Source: Sphaerulina vaccinii (taxonomy: Eukaryota; Ascomycota; Dothideomycetes; Mycosphaerellales; Mycosphaerellaceae). From it: DNA of 64,000 nucleotides. Below are positions 9,336 to 21,300 of the stretch, piece after piece. The translations under genes were made by a program, and so were the position numbers. The notes under the pieces were generated by a model. That model worked only from the letters and a program-made list of their open reading frames with translations. It was not told the origin of the DNA and ran no database searches. The stretch lies in contig JAKUDP010000001.1 in the NCBI GenBank assembly GCA_022570795.1, positions 620,001 through 684,000 of the forward strand, given 5' to 3'. Position 1 is the stretch's first letter. Each line of letters begins with the position of its first letter.

Positions 9336-10379
9336 GTGTCTGTAGTGGAGTCGCCGCATATCATGGATGCGTCGAAGCTCGTCGAGTCGTGGTATGGTCC
9401 TGGAGCCGTGATCGGCTGGATCTTGTTCTGCTGCTCAGTCATCGTCAAGTGGACATTGAACAAGAAGACGCGACAGCTTGATATCGTCAGCAACGATCTT
9501 GTAACCACTCTTCTCTTCCCGGCTGTCTCTGCCGGACATCTGGTCTACCAGATAGCTGTGTATCCTGCATCACGCTCTCGCATTCTCACGACTCTGGATC
9601 CGGATCTTACTCCAAAGGTTGCAGCGATCGAAGCCGCGCTCTGCGTCTGCGACGACTTTTGCTTCATCGCTCTCCTGCTATCGGCTCTCGCAATAGGAAG
9701 ATCCCAGCCGAAGAGATTCATGGTTGTAGCCGCGGCAGGTCTGCTCTGCTTTGCCGGAGAGGCTACTCTTTTCCTAGGATCACAATCGCCGGCACCAGAA
9801 GACCTGAACCTGAGCCGGCCGTACTTGTTCACTAGCAAGGTTGCAAGCTTCTTGGCCATTGTCCTGCTGGGAATACTGCTGGATATGGCAGTGGTCTCAT
9901 GGTCGGCGCTTACAATAGGACGCAAGGCAAATAGATCCGCCGCGGACGCCAATGCCCATCGCCTTGCGAACATCAACATTCAGATCGCCAGACTAGACGG
10001 AGACAGACAAGAGATGCAGCGACTCCAAACCGAGTGGACGGAAATTGAGGCAGAAAGAACGATCGCGATCAGTCGCTGGCCAATGATGGCCAGCTTACTG
10101 GGAACAATACTTATGCCAATCAACGTCGTGGTTCTCCTCCTGTCAGCGAAGGACTCGCCCGTCGTGGGACTACCCAATCCCTATCGATGGCGACTGGACT
10201 TCCTCATTCCACGAGCGAATGCGTCCATTACCGACATTGACCAAGTCGTTGGCATCGCTGTCGGACTCGGAACTTTGATATACAGCTGTTATGAGGCATG
10301 GAGATCTCGACGACAGACCTGCGAAACATCATCAATTGAGTTGCGACCACTTGCTCCTTCATTTCAGCGGTTGCGCTAG
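9336..10379 (+). CDS. Multi-pass membrane protein, uncharacterised fungal family
   Basis: An intronless frame of 347 residues; an alternative start is Met10 at 9363. About seven hydrophobic segments can be read: near residues 24-40 (VIGWILFCCSVIVKW), 55-75, 105-122 (FCFIALLLSALAIG), 128-147, 168-190 (FLAIVLLGILLDMAVVSW), 245-266 and 303-320. A hydrophilic loop after segment 5 (about 200-240) has a helical charged stretch. The opening with YGPGAVIGW and a following KKTRQLDIVSNDL resembles a membrane-protein family I associate with many Pezizomycotina hypothetical proteins; its function is unknown to me. No signal peptide. A transporter or receptor role cannot be argued from sequence. Confidence 0.72.
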   Translation: MSVVESPHIMDASKLVESWYGPGAVIGWILFCCSVIVKWTLNKKTRQLDIVSNDLVTTLLFPAVSAGHLVYQIAVYPASRSRILTTLDPDLTPKVAAIEAALCVCDDFCFIALLLSALAIGRSQPKRFMVVAAAGLLCFAGEATLFLGSQSPAPEDLNLSRPYLFTSKVASFLAIVLLGILLDMAVVSWSALTIGRKANRSAADANAHRLANINIQIARLDGDRQEMQRLQTEWTEIEAERTIAISRWPMMASLLGTILMPINVVVLLLSAKDSPVVGLPNPYRWRLDFLIPRANASITDIDQVVGIAVGLGTLIYSCYEAWRSRRQTCETSSIELRPLAPSFQRLR

Positions 10380-10592
10380 TAGCAAGGCACATCACTATCA
10401 TGGCAGCAAAGACATATACTTGCACAATGAGCAATGGGTTATCCAAAATTGAACTACGGTAACGTGAAAGTTACGCCGAGCATTACCAATGAATGCGTCC
10501 CGCCACGTATACAATAGCGATATTGCAATGACTCTTCGATGATTTTTACCTGCTGCTCATTAAGAAACGACTCAACAAGCGAGCACTCTGCG

Positions 10593-11693
10593 ATGCCAAA
10601 CATTCAAGATCTCCCACCGGAGTTACTTCTCCAGACATTATCGTACCTGCCTGCGCGACACATCCAGAACTGTCGCGGGATAGATCACCGCACGCGTGAC
10701 CTGATCGATAACAAGGTGAGCAGAGTGCAGAATAGAAGTGATAGTCCGGGCTGACGAGTATTGTAGCGCAATGACATATTATGTCTTGGTCCTGGCATAT
10801 CACGTTCGAAGGACAGGCTCGGTCAAGATGTCCAGCAGCTCTGCCTGTACCCGACTGAGACCGTGGAGGACGGAATTCCGATAGCCTTTATCAACGCCGC
10901 CATCGGTTTCATCAATCACTATGGCCTTACTGAGGCGATCCATGATCGTAGAACGGTGGCTAAGAACATGCTTCTGACCTTCATAGAGTACTGGATCTCA
11001 CGGGTGGGTCAAGGTTGGCTCGATAAGCACCAGACGACCTGTGATCAAATCCTGGACTGGGTTACGATACTTGTAGATGTGCATCCGCGTTATCCTTTCT
11101 ACATTCGTACTCTCAGTTGTTTGGACGTGTATTACTCGTGGATCAGCCTAGATAGCGAGGAGCAAGCGTGCGCTCTGCTTCATATGCTCTGGTCAAGGCC
11201 TATCTTATTCGACTCCGCACTCTCCAGAGCAAGGACTACACCTCATGACAAGTGCTATCCGATGCACTACATTATCAATGATGAATTCCTTCGCACTCTT
11301 GAGCTACCGGAGTTGCCACTGGAGTGTCCTTACAGCTGGTACCTTGGACAAGACGCGAACACATTGATGAGAAACCTCGAGCGTCGCGGGGTGTACACTA
11401 TCAGCGCTACACAAAAGGCCGCTATTCTTGAGGAGACATACCTGGACATGAAAAGGTCACCGCTGTCTCCCAACGAGACGCACTTGGTACAAGGCTTCGC
11501 CTGCTTTGCATGCAATAGCCCTCGATTGGTCGCCTCGTCTACGCTGCGAGCACTACTTCGAGACTTCCTTGTGGAATGGCCAGCTCCATCAGGCACCTGC
11601 CCATGTCCTACCTGGTTGGACAGCCTTCCTATCAGAAAGCAAGTGCAATCACATGTGCAAGCGCTTTTGGGAATAGATACTCTGTCGAACTAA
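10593..11693 (+). CDS. F-box protein (paralogue of the next gene)
   Basis: Two exons, 10593-10715 and 10767-11693, with a 51-nt intron (GTGAGC...TTGTAG, phase 0), give about 349 residues. Exon 1 is an F-box-like motif: LPPELLLQTLSYLPARHIQN followed by CRGIDHRTRDLIDN. The rest is an alpha-helical substrate-binding-type region with no recognised repeat. F-box proteins recruit targets to SCF ubiquitin ligases; the target here is unknown. The N-terminal layout matches the gene at 11987, including the loop after the F-box and the motif GIPIAFINAA / GVPCGFLDAL, so the two look like diverged tandem duplicates. Splicing is supported by frame closure. Confidence 0.75.
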
Positions 11694-11986
11694 GGCAGGC
11701 CTTCTCGCATCTTCCATATGTCACCACTGGAAAGTGAACGAGGCGATATTCAGGCAACATGACGCTGCTCCACTTGTGACAACTCACTTCACGACGCGAA
11801 AGTGAGTGAGACGACATTCGCGGAGCAGCGACCGATTCTCCACTTAAAATTCGCACTTGGCGTGACTTCCATTGCTTTCCCAACTTCTTCATCATCAACA
11901 CAGCAACATCTTTCAACCTTTCCATCACATACCACTAGGAGCTTCTCTCGACATCAATCAACAACCACGCCATCTACAGTCCAACC

Positions 11987-13231
11987 ATGGCAGGCGGCGA
12001 AAAGTGGCGCAAGCGCAGAGCTGCGAAGCAGGCCGCCGCGGCAGCAAGACCTCAGCCACGACCACGCAATATGCTTATCAGCATGCTGGCGCCAGAGTTG
12101 CAGCTCGCTGTGTTGTCGCATCTTCCAGTCAAGCAGATTCAGAAATGCCGTGCCGTCAATCGATACATGCGCGACCTCATCGACTCACCCGAAATCAAGA
12201 CAATTTGCGCCCAGCCAGGCCTCGCCCAGGCGCAGAGAAGATTCGCGAAGTTCATGGAGACACATGTCGACTACGATGTCGATGCCGTCGACGAATTTGG
12301 AGTCCCTTGCGGCTTCCTCGATGCTTTGACTGCATACACAAAGCTGCGCGGCATTTCCGAGGACTATTGCATGGAGTACGTGATATTCTTCGATACCTTC
12401 TCGCGTCACTGGTCTTTGCAGTGCCACAAGAAAGACGGGACGCAGCCACTCGTCTCCACAGACAGCGATACAATAGTCACGCGCCGCGCAGTCGAATCTA
12501 TTCATGATCTGCACATGCACCACAAAGGCATACCTGGACAGAGCCTATCTGAGGCTCAAGTTGCGCAGCACGTGGCAACGCTTGGAGAAGACGAGTCCCT
12601 CGCAACAATGAGGCTGTCCATCAATCAACTTGGCCCTGCGATCATGCAGAAGGTGCTCGATGGAAAGCTAGACGATGTTCCTCATCATCAACAAGGAGAC
12701 TATGTTGACTGTATCGCATACGAGTCGCCATACGTCTTTAGGCTCGAAGGAAAGCTACGAAAGCTTGGCCGCCAGCATCCCAGGTGCCACTTGGTGTGGG
12801 GTGGCGAGCCTCTTGAGAACGAGACGTCCGAGGAGAGAATGGCGCGCATAGAGGCAGCTCACGAATTGACTGTGCAGGAGGAAGAGGCCACATGGAGTGA
12901 GGTACCCAAGAAGCGAGCTTTGAGGGGGAATCATCTCTCTGATATTGAAACTCAGCGGCCCGACAAGCGTTTCTCCTTGGCCGAGGAGAGACCCAGAGTC
13001 CATGACTACGAGTACTTTGGCTATGATCCCGACGAGGTCGACGAAATCGGACCCAAGCTACGAACGAAGTTGGGCCTGCCAGAGCTACCAGCAAGCTTAC
13101 TATTTGCCTACTATGCCCGTACGGCTCGCGCAGCGATCATGATCAAGGACATGTTGGAAAGTGATCGTAAGATATCGCAGCTTGAGCGTGCGGCAATGCT
13201 GAATCGCATCAACGTTGAAGCGCATCTTTGA
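11987..13231 (+). CDS. F-box protein
   Basis: An intronless frame of 414 residues. A basic, alanine-rich leader (EKWRKRRAAKQAAAAARPQP) precedes the F-box-like segment ISMLAPELQLAVLSHLPVKQ and KCRAVNRYMRDLIDSPE at about residues 30-65. The remainder is soluble and charged. It is the downstream member of a tandem pair with the gene at 10593. This copy carries no intron at the position where the neighbour has one, and it is longer at both ends. The expected role is as an SCF ubiquitin-ligase adaptor, inferred from the F-box alone. Confidence 0.75.
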   Translation: MAGGEKWRKRRAAKQAAAAARPQPRPRNMLISMLAPELQLAVLSHLPVKQIQKCRAVNRYMRDLIDSPEIKTICAQPGLAQAQRRFAKFMETHVDYDVDAVDEFGVPCGFLDALTAYTKLRGISEDYCMEYVIFFDTFSRHWSLQCHKKDGTQPLVSTDSDTIVTRRAVESIHDLHMHHKGIPGQSLSEAQVAQHVATLGEDESLATMRLSINQLGPAIMQKVLDGKLDDVPHHQQGDYVDCIAYESPYVFRLEGKLRKLGRQHPRCHLVWGGEPLENETSEERMARIEAAHELTVQEEEATWSEVPKKRALRGNHLSDIETQRPDKRFSLAEERPRVHDYEYFGYDPDEVDEIGPKLRTKLGLPELPASLLFAYYARTARAAIMIKDMLESDRKISQLERAAMLNRINVEAHL

Positions 13232-13665
13232 GAGCCTTCAGTACAGTGGCGGAAGCGCGCGTCTCGCATCCACGCACGCCGACTGCGGCAGTCGAGATGC
13301 GCTGAGCCTAGTGTCAGAAAGCTGCTTCGAATCGGAGAGCGTCGACATCCGTCACGAAAAAGCTCTCTGCCGCATCATGGACACCAAGCATCCGAAGGCG
13401 ACGACCGCAAAAGACTGAGATTGAGAATGCGAATCGAGCACGACTGCTTTCTATGCCGCAAAGTCGGTAGAAGGCAGATAATTCGACATAATTCGGATAC
13501 TGAATTGGGACAGACCAGTTCATACAGGCTTGGTACCTAGCAGAGGACATTGGTAGAACGAAGGAAGGCCTCGAATGGATATTTGGCTGGTGCACCGAAA
13601 GAAGAATGGCTCCTTGTGCATACACTGAAGCATATCGTAGACCTGGAAACTCAATGCTTAAACAA
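13232..13665. other. Intergenic between convergent genes
   Basis: Shared 3' flank of the F-box gene and the methyltransferase. Nothing recognised. Confidence 0.4.
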
Positions 13666-14823
13666 TCACCGTCGTCGCATCAACCACAAGGACGCCAAAG
13701 AGGCCACAGCAGCGCCAAGCAAAACTCCTGTTGCAAGTGACAGATACTGCGCATTCTTGGACTCCGGACGTTTGGCAGATGCTGCCTTTGCCGTCCCGCC
13801 CGGTTTCTGCCCGCAGACCACATGCAAGTCCATGACCTTCCTGATCGAGTCGTCTCGCATGTTCCGTTTGATATCGACGATGAAAGACTGAGTATCCTCA
13901 AGACTCCAGCCCAGTGCTTTCGTGAACATGGCTGTCGTAAAGCCCTCCATGCCAGACATGGTGCTAAGCATGGTCCTGGCTCCTAGAGCACGCTCCTTCG
14001 GATCGGTCATCCAGGTACCCCACTTGTGTGCGAAGACTTTGTCATTCACATTCTGCAGTCCTGCACCGCGCTGGAAAGTGGCCAAGTGTGGTCCTAGCTG
14101 AAGCTGTCGTCCTCGCTTCAAAGCAGCCTGCTCCATCAATCGGGTCCATCGAAAGAACGGGAGGAGCTCGTTCGGATCGTCAGACATTGGTATCGTCTTC
14201 CCATGCTCATCAACCATATACTGTCGACACAGAGAGAACTCCTGGTGCTCCACCCAACCTCCTGGCGCCAGATACCTGACCAACTTCGCCATGAACTTGT
14301 CCCAATCTTCAACACAACCATGCACCAAGCTCAGACGTATCAAGTCGAAGTACTCTTCCGGGAACGGCCAAGCAGATTCCATATCTTGTGTGATCCATTC
14401 CACGTTCGCTGGCTTTTGCTTTGGTTGGATAGGACTGACGTCCATGCCGACAATCATGGCTTTGGTATAGTCTTCTGCCATTTCTACACACCATATTCCA
14501 CTCCCACAGCCTATGTCGAGTATGCGAGGGCTTTCCTTCGTTGCTGGCAGAGGAGCGAAGTGTAACAAGCCGCCTTTGACTTGAGTCAGAATCCAGTGCT
14601 GTTCATTGAGACGCTGGATTTCAGGCTCATCGTTCGGCATGTAGTAGTGTCCGAGCTCGCTCGACGCATATCGGCGACCATTTTCGAAGCTCCATTTGTA
14701 GCTTGAGCTGCTCTGAATATCTATGTCTTGCTTGCTGATCTGTGGTCAGTGAGAGGTGTTGTACATGGCGTATTGAGAAGAAGCTTACAGTTTTTCAACA
14801 TCCACAAGATTGCCGCCCGTCAT
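13666..14823 (-). CDS. LaeA-like SAM methyltransferase with C-terminal membrane anchor
   Basis: Two exons, 14823-14789 and 14734-13666, give about 367 residues. The 54-nt intron has a GTAAGC donor and an ATCAG acceptor, which is the only choice I found that keeps frame. Exon 2 opens with the segment typical of LaeA-like enzymes: YKWSFENGRRYASSELGHYY then MPNDEPEIQRLNEQHW. The SAM-binding motif I is ILDIGCGSGIWCVEMA, followed by GMDVSPIQP and a motif III-like YLAPGGWVEHQEF. The last about 25 residues form a hydrophobic segment ending in basic residues (GVLLGAAVASLASLWLMRRR), which would tail-anchor the protein. LaeA proper is a nuclear, soluble regulator that works with velvet proteins. This relative is probably one of the many LaeA-like (Llm-type) enzymes with unknown substrate. 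Confidence 0.82.
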
Positions 14824-15647
14824 CGTGTATCTGCTGCAGTAGCACGAGGCACAGGTACGACGTAATGCCGGCTGTGTAACTCTGGTGATTGACAGGGAGC
14901 TTGACAGGTCCTATACAGTATCCTTTTCTCTGCCAGCAGCGATATCCGAGGAATGAAATTCAACAAGGCCTCACTTGCTGATCACCTTCACTCTTCTTCA
15001 GTGCGGCATCTCGCTACCCATACTGCCGCCGCCATGCGGTACAGTCTTATGTATCCATTGCAAGGAACGACAAGAGCCGGATCCACTGACAGCTCATACC
15101 CCCCCTAGCTCGTGCAGCACGCAGTAGTTCCCTGATAGCGTGTCCATATCACCAATGGCTACACAGCGTATGCAATGCAGCTTTTAGTGAGTTCTGGAAC
15201 GAGGTTTTCGTTGGTGGAAGGTGTGTAGTCTGCAGCAATGAACCAAGGGAAACTCAGTGGCCGAGAAAGGCTTCACGGCTTCTTCTCAGCCGCGGTCCGG
15301 CCCATCAGGGAGCATTTGCCATCTTGAGATCTGTGCACACTGCACCCAAGTGAAGCACTTGGGTGCGATTTCTCATCGAAAAGTAAAGATCCAAGAACAT
15401 GATTTCATCAAGACAACGATCTCGCCAGCATAACGAGCGAGAGCCTCGCAGAAAGCTTCTTGGAGAAGTTGATGCGGACTGGTACGAGCAGTGGCTTCAG
15501 AAGTCTTGCTGGAGGGATTGCTCAGACACACTATAGAGACAACTGTGTTCGGGTTTCCTTCTTGACTTTGCTATATATACCTTACAAGTCTACACTAACT
15601 CAGGTCAGAGCAGCCAGGCCTCCAGTATCGAGACTGAGACTACGAGT
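14824..15647. other. Intergenic
   Basis: No gene recognised. It contains a short C-tract near 15100. It lies upstream of the methyltransferase and downstream of the amino-acid permease. Confidence 0.4.
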
Positions 15648-17232
15648 TTAAGACGAGTTCGAATTGTCGCCGCAGGCAAAGATGCCACCTATCACAAGTC
15701 ATTCAAGCATAACGCGACAAGCAGAAATGAATACTCACCGATAAGCCCATTCGCATATGCGTCAATAATCTGCTTGATCACACCGTAATTGCCAGCTGCG
15801 AAGAAGAACGCTCCCAGTGGTATGAACATCATATGGAACCAGTAGGCGAGCTGCTGCTTAGCACTGCCTTTGTACCATCCCCAGTGGTCATACAGCCATA
15901 GGTAACCGGGCAGAGCTATCGACATAGGCGCCATGCAGAAGCTACCGATAATCGCGATCAAGTAGTTGAAGATCGGGATTGCCTCCACTAGTATGAAGGC
16001 GATGAAGCCCAATCCAATCGTGCAGCCTAGCCAGGTCGCCCAATGGATGAAGGTATTCGCCTGGAGATGTCTACTGTTCCGGAGAATCCTCACGAACACA
16101 TACTTGGCCGAGATGTGGAGGTAGAGGCACCCGCTGACGATTAGACCAATGAGTCCAATGCCGAAGGCCACCATCTTCACAGTCTGACCAGCTGATTCAA
16201 GAGAAGGCGAAGCGACCCATTTACCGCACCATCGATAGACGACGAGCGAGAAAGACAGATATGCTGCAGTGACGATACCCATGCAAACATAGACTGCCTT
16301 GCGATAGTCCTTCGGATTCTTCATCTCCGAGATGACCGGAATGAAAGCCGAACTTCCCGCAGAGCTGCAGAAGATTGTCGTTGAGGCTACTACTCCAGCA
16401 GCAAAGGTCACTCCAACTGGAGAAGTACTGTAGTATCCGAGATCGTAGTCGCCAGTCCTTGGTGCAGCGGCTGGTCTGTCGCGAGTCGTTACACCGATGA
16501 CGACGATCATTACGGCGATGAAGATGGAGCAGAAGCCAGCGAAGGTGAGAGTTCCGACCTGGTGCATCTTTCGTACAGAGGCGCATGCGACGACAGCACA
16601 CGTAGCGAGGACTCTAGAAGGTTGTCAGTTCATGTTCAGACTGTGTTTAGGAAGCCCATCATACTTACACCCACCACACAGTACAAGCAGCATGATGCGA
16701 GAGTGCATTGAGGCCAACGGAGACTCCAAGGATGCCAGAACCAGCACACAGAACATAGGCGATAACGAACCAGGCGCCCACAAGCTCTTTAAACCAAAGT
16801 CCGCCGACTACGCCCGCCATGTCTGCAACGGAATGACAACCAGGATGCCGAATACGAAAGTCTCCGAAAATGATGCCACAATAGGTATTGAAAGCACCCT
16901 GTTTAACTTAGCATAGCGTCTCTCATTGTGAGAAGCAAAACACAACTCACCCAAGCAATAACGTTCATCGCACCTCCGACAGCACCCAGCGAGACCATCG
17001 CCGTCGGAATCGAAAGCACACCCGTCGCGAAGATGACCTTCAAAAAGATCACGGTAGCTCGTGGCCAGCCTACTGTACGAAAACTGACTTCGCCATTCTT
17101 CTTGAACACTTCGTGTCTCTCAGACTCGAGCTCATCACTGATCTCGCCAACTGCGATTTCTGGATCGGCTGGCGACTCGTCGTGGATGGCTTTCTTCTCG
17201 TCTGCTGCGATGGATGTGCTTGGAGAAGCCAT
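15648..17232 (-). CDS. Mtr/AVT-type neutral amino-acid permease
   Basis: Four exons, 17232-16951, 16898-16669, 16613-15739 and 15688-15648, join without frame breaks to 475 residues. Introns are 52, 55 and 50 nt. A hydrophilic N-terminus of about 60 residues (acidic, with DEKKAIHDESPADPE) is followed by about eleven membrane segments. The match to Neurospora Mtr-like transporters is strong: GWPRATVIFLKVIFATGVLS, GIIFGDFRIRHPGCHSVADM, TVWWVVLATCAVVACASVRK, TTRDRPAAAPRTG, SAFIPVISEMKNPKDYRKAV and SLVVYRWCGKWVASPSLESA. The short last exon gives the family's ending (GIFACGDNSNSS). It should import neutral aliphatic or aromatic amino acids across the plasma membrane. The start at the ATG that gives MASPSTSIAADEKK is preferred over an upstream in-frame ATG at 17274. 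Confidence 0.88.
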
Positions 17233-17745
17233 GGTTGCTGGACAATAGCTAAAGCTGACAGAAGAAGACAACACGGCAGAGGAAGCAGTTCCAGTCAGTT
17301 ATCATCACTCATACATCATACATCATAGACATGAGTAGTGATACCCAACACCTCGCGTGTGAAGCTCAAGGATATGGCCTATCCACGAACACATAGCCAA
17401 TGAGTGATCACCTAGAGGCGAACCATGTTTGTGAGGCCTAGACTGTATATCATCGATCAGCTTGTCGCGTGGCGATAAACGCTATGAACTTCCCAGGTAA
17501 ACATAGATAGCGACTTTGCTCCAACCAAAGGACGACCGATCTTGGCGAGAGTTGCAAGCCGGGGTGTGTCTCGGCATGTCCCATACCAGCTGCAGCACAC
17601 GTTTGCCTATCTTTGTCCACAGTTTGACCCCTCACATATCTCGCATACCGATCCGCGAAGTCTTGTAGGGCGCTATCTGCCTGCCAACAAGATGGCCGTC
17701 GGCTGTGCCAAGCCAACTTTGCAGCTATAGAGGTATGAGCACAGC
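17233..17745. other. Intergenic
   Basis: Upstream of the amino-acid permease and downstream of the mannosidase. No coding frame supported. Confidence 0.4.
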
Positions 17746-20301
17746 CTAAGGCCGTGGTTTGGTGAAGTGCCCAGGACTAGGAGGCACATCACCCGTCTCC
17801 CAGAACTTCATCTCAGATCCCAGCTCGAAGTGGATAGTTCCTCCTGTGACCATAACATCGTCATGTTCAAACCAGTTCTTATTCCAGTCTTCTCCATTGA
17901 TCTTGACACTTTGCACGTAATAGCTATTCGCATTGTCCAGGTTGTTGGCTGTGATTCGTAGCGTCGAGTTGCCATTTACTGTTATGTTAATGTCGTTGAA
18001 CCAAGGACTTGCGATGAGGTAAACAGTCTGTGTGACGACTGGATATCTGGGAGCGAACGCTAGTCAGTAAGTGAGGTCTTTTCATGCGTGGAGATGTGGA
18101 GGTGCGTGGTAGACCTACATTCCCATAGCTTGCCAGATCCACCAGGAGTTCAATGCGCCAGAATCTGAGTTACCTGGCACACCGTAGAGAGCATTCTTGA
18201 AGTACTGGTTGCTCAGACTTCTCGACTGTTGGACGCTCTTAGCTTGTTTGTTGATGTAGTTGTACTCGTATGGTGTTGCGAAGTCGGGCTCGTTGCCGAT
18301 ATTCATGAGTGTGTTGATGCCAGCGCCATTATCCCCTAGACTCTGCTCTGATGTGTTGGGCTGGAATATGTAGTCCAAGCGGCGCTCAAACTCTGTTGGT
18401 CCACCCATGAATTCTATGAGAGTCTCCATATCGTGAGGTATCGTGAAGGCATACTCGAATGGCGTCCCCTCATACGTTATGCTGTTCCAGGAGCAGCCAC
18501 CACATTGAGCAGGATTGTAATCCGTAAGGTTGAACTCGCCGCTACTGAGTCGAGGCGCAGGAAAGCCAGTGAAGCTCTTGTGAGTGTGGTCGTGAGCCCA
18601 GATAGATTGCCAATTCGCGCTTCGATTGAGATACTTCTCCTCATCGAATGGTGCAACACCCTTGGCAACCTGGGCCAAGCTGAAGTCGTTGAGCGAATAC
18701 TCGATTGTCCTTGAGATGCAACGCGTGCTACGGTCTAGAGAGACGTAGCCGAGTTCGAGCCAATCCTTCAAGGCACCACGACCCTGCTGAATGCCGGCAC
18801 TTTGGTCGACGTACGCAAATGAAAAGAAAGGTGCAACTTCGGCGTCCTTCACCATTGCTTGGTATCCCTCAGTCCAGTTGATTCCCGGCAGATTCTTCAC
18901 ATATGCATCAGCGAGGACGTTATCGGCGTTGCTGCCTCCTTGCACGAGACCATTGTAGTTGCCACTTCGGCCATCCGGCATAAAGCCTTCGTACTTCCAG
19001 ATGTCGATAAGTGCGCGAATCATGCTTGCATAGTACTCTGGCTGGAGAATATGTTGAAGCGAAGTAGTGCACCTGAAGGTGTCCCAAAGGCAGTAGAAGT
19101 CGTCCCAAGCATCTTCCGCATCCGATAGAGGATTCTCGCCACGACGATCAGATGGCATTAGATGCATGAAGTACCTGGAGTTCGAAACACAAATCAGCAG
19201 TTATCTAATCACTTCATGTGAATGCACTTACATGTGCGAGTAAAGCAAGATCAGGTTCGTCTGATTCTGCGAGTCGTCTACAGGCACTTGAATCTTGCTG
19301 AAGATATCTCTGTTCCACTCCTCGACAGCGGCTGCAACGGTGTCGTTCAGATTCCAGGAAGTAATCTCTTTGGACATGCTCGAGCATGCTTGATCGGCAG
19401 AGATAAAACTTATCCCAATTCGCGACTTGATTGTGCTGGGTCCTGCTGATGGCCACGCGAAGATTGCGCCTACACGATCTGTAAGAGGCCCACTATCTTC
19501 GACCGAACGTCCCCTAAACGTCGGATGCGGAATTGGCTCATCAGAGAGCGTATGCTGGCGCATCACAGGTGCTGTGTTCCGGCCACGAAACGTATGTGCT
19601 TGCTCAGGAGCCTGCTCGAACTCTCCACAGAAGTAAGTCGTTGCTGGTGCTGAGTTGCTGAAGCCGCCACCATACGAGCCCCAGCCAGTGTACTTCTTTC
19701 CGTCATCTTCTATACTGATGTAGCCTCCGTCATAGAATTGTGCTGTGTTCGCGCCACTCGTATCTGGCAAGAAGTGCGAGAGATCGACAAGCACGTACTT
19801 CTCGCCTGCTGGAAAGTCATATGAGATGATACCACTATGTCTGGCGCCTGATAGTTCGAACTTCACTCCGTTCTCCAGCTGTGTTGAGTAGTAGCCCACA
19901 CTTGCTGTATCATTGACAACAGTCCTCTTTTGCCAGTACGTCGTGTTGTCGAGTATGTTGACAGGCGCATCGATGTACGTGAGAGGCATCTGCGAGACTA
20001 TCCCGTACTTTGGAGGGCCGCCGGTTCCGCTTTCGTGCATCATGCTGATTCCGGTCACCAGACCTTGGGTCGTCCATCCTCCATTGATCGTCTGAGTGGT
20101 AAGGTTCAATTCGTATGAGTCGATACCGACTTTCGCCATACCAAATGGTACGGCTCCTCCGACAAAAATATCACCTCCGCCAGCTGCCAGACCCGGGTCA
20201 GGACCTTCGCCTCCGATGAATGGATTGACATATTGACTGTAGTCGTGTTGAGCCACTGCGAGACTCAGCAACCACGATATCAGAAAGCGTATGCTTGCCA
20301 T
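17746..20301 (-). CDS. Secreted GH92 alpha-mannosidase
   Basis: Three exons, 20301-19232, 19174-18119 and 18046-17746, give about 808 residues. Introns of 57 and 72 nt close in frame. A signal peptide (ASIRFLISWLLSLAVA) precedes the GH92 N-terminal domain: YVNPFIGG, GGGDIFVGGAVPFGMAKVGI and MMHESGTGGPPKYG. The catalytic domain follows with YFMHLMPSDRRGENPL, DFYCLWDTFRC, EGFMPDGRSGNYNG, QGGSNADNVLADAY and NIGNEPDFATPYEYNY. The third exon completes the C-terminal beta domain and ends at a natural stop. GH92 enzymes are calcium-dependent exo-acting alpha-mannosidases, mostly alpha-1,2, that trim mannose from glycoproteins. The length is typical of fungal members. An in-frame ATG five codons upstream (20316) is an alternative start. 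Confidence 0.92.
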
Positions 20302-21300
20302 GCTTCCTATCATCATATCAGTGACTTCGCGAGCCTCGAACTATAGCATGAAGTGGCTTGGTGGCTGGTATAACATCAACACTTCCCATACAGCTTGACC
20401 TTGCATTACAAGGTCACATCCGCCGCATTGTGACATAAGCAGCGTCAACCACCGCTCTGTTGGAAGCAAAGAAGAGGGGAAAGCGTGCACCGACAGTTGC
20501 TGTTCCTGAGATGACCATGCCGCTTCTGCAGGTTCGCGTCTATATCCGCCCTGTCCCATGCTTCGGCAGCTGACTTTGGAGATTGCCTTTATCGAGTCGA
20601 GGGCTCCCACATGGTCGACGAGTTTGAAGAGTGGACCATTGTCTGGAACCACGACTTCGCTAGACTAATAATGATCGAGTGTGCGAAGGTAACCCACGAA
20701 CGATCTAGGACTCATCACTTCAAGGAATCAGTCGCTCCGAGCAATGGAAGTCAAGAGGCGGCTCAAGTTGTAGAGAATGGTGTCCTGACGAAGTGCCGTG
20801 CTTTCGGGAAAGATGCTGGGCGGACATCTCAGAAGCTTGATTGCCATTGCAGAGGATTCCGATGATGGCTCGCTCATTCGGACGATCCGATGCGCCTAGC
20901 AGGTTGGCAACCGTGATGATGGTGTTGTTGAAACAGACCGCGACCGTGACGATAAGCCTCACGGAAAAAAGGTGGCCCGAGCTCACCGCAGAAATCCAAG
21001 GCTCGATAAAGGTCCAGTCATCGTCCACGATCTGCGCGGCGTGCAACTCATCTTCTCCTGTCAACTTGAAAGTGATATGGCCAAGAGCAGCATCATGCTT
21101 ACGCTGAAGGAAGCGGCAAAGCGTCGCCGCACTCGTTCTAGGCTACGGTCAGCTAGAACATGCAGACTGTATGACTGATAGTCTGCATCTGCGTCAGTGA
21201 ATCCATAAAAGGCCACTAGTATCCTTTCTTGTAAGTATCATAACCATAGAGAAAGCCTCATATACAAGAATAGCGACAGCACGATCCTCGAGCTTCGACA
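20302..21300. other. Intergenic between divergent genes
   Basis: Separates the mannosidase (minus) from the acetyltransferase (plus). Overlapping short frames on both strands do not resemble proteins I know. Confidence 0.4.

Noticed and set aside
11872..12507. Plus-strand frame of 211 codons overlapping the second F-box gene
   Set aside because: It runs in another frame through the F-box coding region, is Arg/His-rich and has no family similarity.
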